A stretch of DNA of 64,000 nucleotides, taken from contig JAEUJW010000081.1 in the NCBI GenBank assembly GCA_016793465.1, forward strand, positions 186,001-250,000, in the 5' to 3' direction. Position 1 is the first letter of the stretch, and each line of letters begins with the position of its first letter. Made by a program: the position numbers and the translations under genes. Origin of the DNA: Myxococcales bacterium (lineage in GTDB: Bacteria; Myxococcota; Polyangia; Nannocystales; Nannocystaceae). Below are positions 62,059 through 64,000 of this stretch, piece by piece. The notes under the pieces were generated by a model that saw only the letters and a program-made list of their open reading frames with translations, was not told the DNA's origin and ran no database searches.

Positions 62059-63987
62059 ATGCAACGTCCTGATGCTCGCTTCTCCATCTGCTCCCGGGTG
62101 ACCCCGGTCCTGCTCGTCGCGCTCGCGGGCGCTTGCAACTCGGACGACAGCCCGGGGATCGACACCGCGACCACGAGTTCGTCGAGCTCGGGCGGGAGCT
62201 CGAGCTCGGGGTTCGTGCCGACCACGGCTGTGGACCCGACCACCGGTTCGGTGGACCCGTCGACGACCACGGGGTCCGTGGACCCGTCGACGACCTCGAC
62301 CGGGCCGGTCGACCCGACCACGGGCCCGGTGCTGACGACCGACATCTCCACGAGCACGTCGACGACCGCGGACGACACGACGTCGTCGTCGACGAGCGAG
62401 GCGGAGAGCTCGACCGGGGAGTGCCCGCCGGAGGAGCCGCTGTGTCAGATCCCGCCGGAGGAGATGGTGCCGGAGGACAAGCCGGACGGTCTGCCGAGCC
62501 CGCTGCCGGGGGTCTACGACGACCAGGGCGAGGCGCCGCTGGACAACCAGGTGCGCGCGCTGATCGGGTTCCCGACGCGCGAGCGGGCCGCGCTCGAGAC
62601 CAAGGTCAAGGCGATGTACGACCCGCAGAACCCGGCCTACGGCGAGTACATGACGGTCGACGAGTGGATGACCGGGCACGCGCCGCCGGTCGCGGACTTC
62701 GAGCTGATCAAGGACTGGCTCGAGTCGCGCGACTTCCAGGTCAACTTCGAGGCCAAGAACCGCATGCTGATCCAGTTCAGCGGGTCGGTGGCGGACTTCA
62801 ACGAGACGTTCGACACCACGCTGCACATCTGCATGCGCAAGAACCCGCAGGCCGGCAACCCGCCGTTCCCGGTGTACTGCACGCTGACGTCGTTCACGCT
62901 GCCGCTGTTCGTGGCCAACCGGACCACCGGGCTGTTGACCGCGGACCTGCCGGCGGCCACGGGGGTGCTGCCGGGCGAGGCTGGCGTGGTCCAGGCCGAC
63001 CCGCCGGGCGCGGGGGCGTTCAACCCCAACCAGATCGCGGTGGCCTACGAGGTCGACGACCTGTTCAACCTCGGCTTCACCGGTCAGGGCCAGACGATCG
63101 GCGTGATCGCGGCGGCGCACTACCACCAGAAGGACCTGCAGATCTTCTGGCTGTCGTTCGGCATCGACCGCGCGCTGCCGACCAAGCTCGAGCTGATGGA
63201 GCCGGTGGTCACGCGCATCACCGAGACGATCCTCGACACCCAGTGGTCGACGTCGATGGCGCCCGGCGCCGACGTGATCGTCTACGAGGGGCCCGACGCG
63301 CGCAACACCTCGCTGATGTACGTGTTCAACGAGGCGATCGCGCGCAACGAGGCGGGCGTGCTGACCGACTCGTTCGCCCACCGCGAGGACTCGGAGCCCA
63401 AGCCGCTGCGCGACCAGTACGACCACTCGGCGCTGATGGCCGCGGCGCTCGGCATCACCGTGCTGTCGGCCTCGGGCGACTCGGGCCAGGTCGACGTGCC
63501 GTGCTCGAGCCCGTTCGTGACCTGCGTCGGCGGGACCGAGCTCGTCACCGACAACGTCGGCAACGTGATCAGCGAGACGGCGTGGAGCAGCTCGGGCTCG
63601 GGCGAGAACAAGTCGTTCGCGCTGCCGTACTGGCAGCAGGGCATCCCCGCGGCCAAGCGCGCGGTCGTCGAGGTCGCGCTCAACGCCGACCCGAGCTCGG
63701 GCATGTGGGTGCGTCGCTTCGGCGAGTGGCAGGTCTACGGCGGGACCTCGTTCTCGTCGCCGATCTTCGCCGGCGTGGTCGCGGTGATGAACAGCTACCT
63801 CGAGAGCATGGGCCAGCCGCGCATGGGCTTCATGAACCCGCAGCTGTACTTGAACGCGGGGGTGCGCGCGAGCTTCCGCGACGTCGTCCTCGGCGGCACG
63901 CCGATGTACGACGCGGGCGTCGGCTGGGACTACCCGACCGGCTGGGGCGCGCCGCGGGCCAAGAAGCTGGCCGACGCCTGGCCGTGA
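62059..63987 (+). CDS. sedolisin (S53) serine-carboxyl protease, lipoprotein form
   Basis: A 642-residue secreted protease. The signal ends in ALAGAC (lipobox), followed by a Thr/Ser spacer with repeated VDPTTGSVDPSTT-like units. A kumamolisin-type pro-domain spans about residues 150-310 (ALIGFPTRERAALETKVKAM, GEYMTVDEW, FEAKNRMLIQFSGSVADFNE). The catalytic domain has Glu389 and Asp393 in ETILDTQW, the oxyanion Asp474 in SASGDSG, the nucleophile Ser564 in YGGTSFSSPIFAG and a C-terminal Ca2+ site (DVVLGGTPMYDAGVGWDYPT). Sedolisins work at acidic pH. A lipid anchor on a sedolisin is unusual and suggests a surface-tethered predatory or scavenging protease. Confidence 0.92.
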   Translation: MQRPDARFSICSRVTPVLLVALAGACNSDDSPGIDTATTSSSSSGGSSSSGFVPTTAVDPTTGSVDPSTTTGSVDPSTTSTGPVDPTTGPVLTTDISTSTSTTADDTTSSSTSEAESSTGECPPEEPLCQIPPEEMVPEDKPDGLPSPLPGVYDDQGEAPLDNQVRALIGFPTRERAALETKVKAMYDPQNPAYGEYMTVDEWMTGHAPPVADFELIKDWLESRDFQVNFEAKNRMLIQFSGSVADFNETFDTTLHICMRKNPQAGNPPFPVYCTLTSFTLPLFVANRTTGLLTADLPAATGVLPGEAGVVQADPPGAGAFNPNQIAVAYEVDDLFNLGFTGQGQTIGVIAAAHYHQKDLQIFWLSFGIDRALPTKLELMEPVVTRITETILDTQWSTSMAPGADVIVYEGPDARNTSLMYVFNEAIARNEAGVLTDSFAHREDSEPKPLRDQYDHSALMAAALGITVLSASGDSGQVDVPCSSPFVTCVGGTELVTDNVGNVISETAWSSSGSGENKSFALPYWQQGIPAAKRAVVEVALNADPSSGMWVRRFGEWQVYGGTSFSSPIFAGVVAVMNSYLESMGQPRMGFMNPQLYLNAGVRASFRDVVLGGTPMYDAGVGWDYPTGWGAPRAKKLADAWP

Positions 63988-64000
63988 CATCACCGGGCCG

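Overview
The window is about three-quarters G+C and reads as chromosome of a deltaproteobacterium-type predator or saprophyte, most likely Myxococcota and probably a Nannocystis-like lineage. This is inferred from the many secreted lipoproteins with Thr/Ser/Gly-rich spacers after the lipobox, cysteine-rich repeats of the myxobacterial DUF4215 kind, a MYXO-CTERM type C-terminus (10510-12363), several eukaryote-like Ser/Thr kinases and eukaryote-like extracellular modules. There is no phage, plasmid, transposase, CRISPR array or rRNA operon in view. One tRNA gene (Lys, anticodon CTT) is present at 46344-46416.

Layout. 1-5.9 kb: an ECF sigma factor with a membrane partner and an upstream outer-membrane-like protein, a decayed AlkB-like gene, a somatomedin-B/CAP lipoprotein, a STAND-type ATPase and a TSP3 lipoprotein. 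6.1-10.3 kb: a full-length phytochelatin synthase behind a caspase-like/formylglycine-enzyme-like lipoprotein, then a PDZ-thioredoxin lipoprotein. 10.5-20.3 kb: a DUF2330/MYXO-CTERM protein, a PQQ-type sugar dehydrogenase fused to a di-haem tail, a VWA lipoprotein, a membrane CBS protein and two tandem cysteine-rich lipoproteins. 20.8-25.1 kb: a MacAB-type export operon with one ATPase, two permeases and an adaptor. 25.2-36.8 kb: an LDLa lipoprotein, gamma-glutamyltransferase, methylthioadenosine phosphorylase plus a PfkB kinase, a P460-like cytochrome, a TRIC channel, a repeat-rich lectin-like lipoprotein, a CorA-like transporter and a lipoprotein hydrolase. 36.8-46.4 kb: an M1 peptidase with a membrane partner, TsaE, a bacterial histone-fold protein, a QueA-like/SDR pair opposite an HTH-cupin regulator, an L7/L12-domain protein and zinc-ribbon membrane proteins. 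46.6-58.2 kb: a VWA lipoprotein, a kinase/TPR/endostatin-like gene row, a thioredoxin lipoprotein, a kinase-OmpA fusion and a saccharopine-dehydrogenase-like reductase. 58.3-64 kb: zinc-knuckle and zinc-ribbon proteins, a CBS protein and a sedolisin protease.

How the genes work together. Most products are predicted to be exported or membrane-bound and concern the cell surface: lipoproteins, proteases, redox proteins, kinases with periplasmic sensor domains and an efflux pump. Operons are short (two to four genes) and often translationally coupled through ATGA or GTGA overlaps. About two dozen genes have a TANNNT-like -10 hexamer ending only 5-8 bases before the start codon, which implies leaderless mRNAs; another group carries clear Shine-Dalgarno sequences instead.

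What stands out: the 65-residue histone-fold protein with its own promoter and terminator; the full-length eukaryote-like phytochelatin synthase; the leaderless promoter pattern; a palindrome (CTGTCC/GGACAG) found at two unrelated stop codons, each time with the gene's 3' end duplicated downstream; short islands of A/T-ending codons in otherwise G/C-ending genes; and at least four gene remnants between intact genes.
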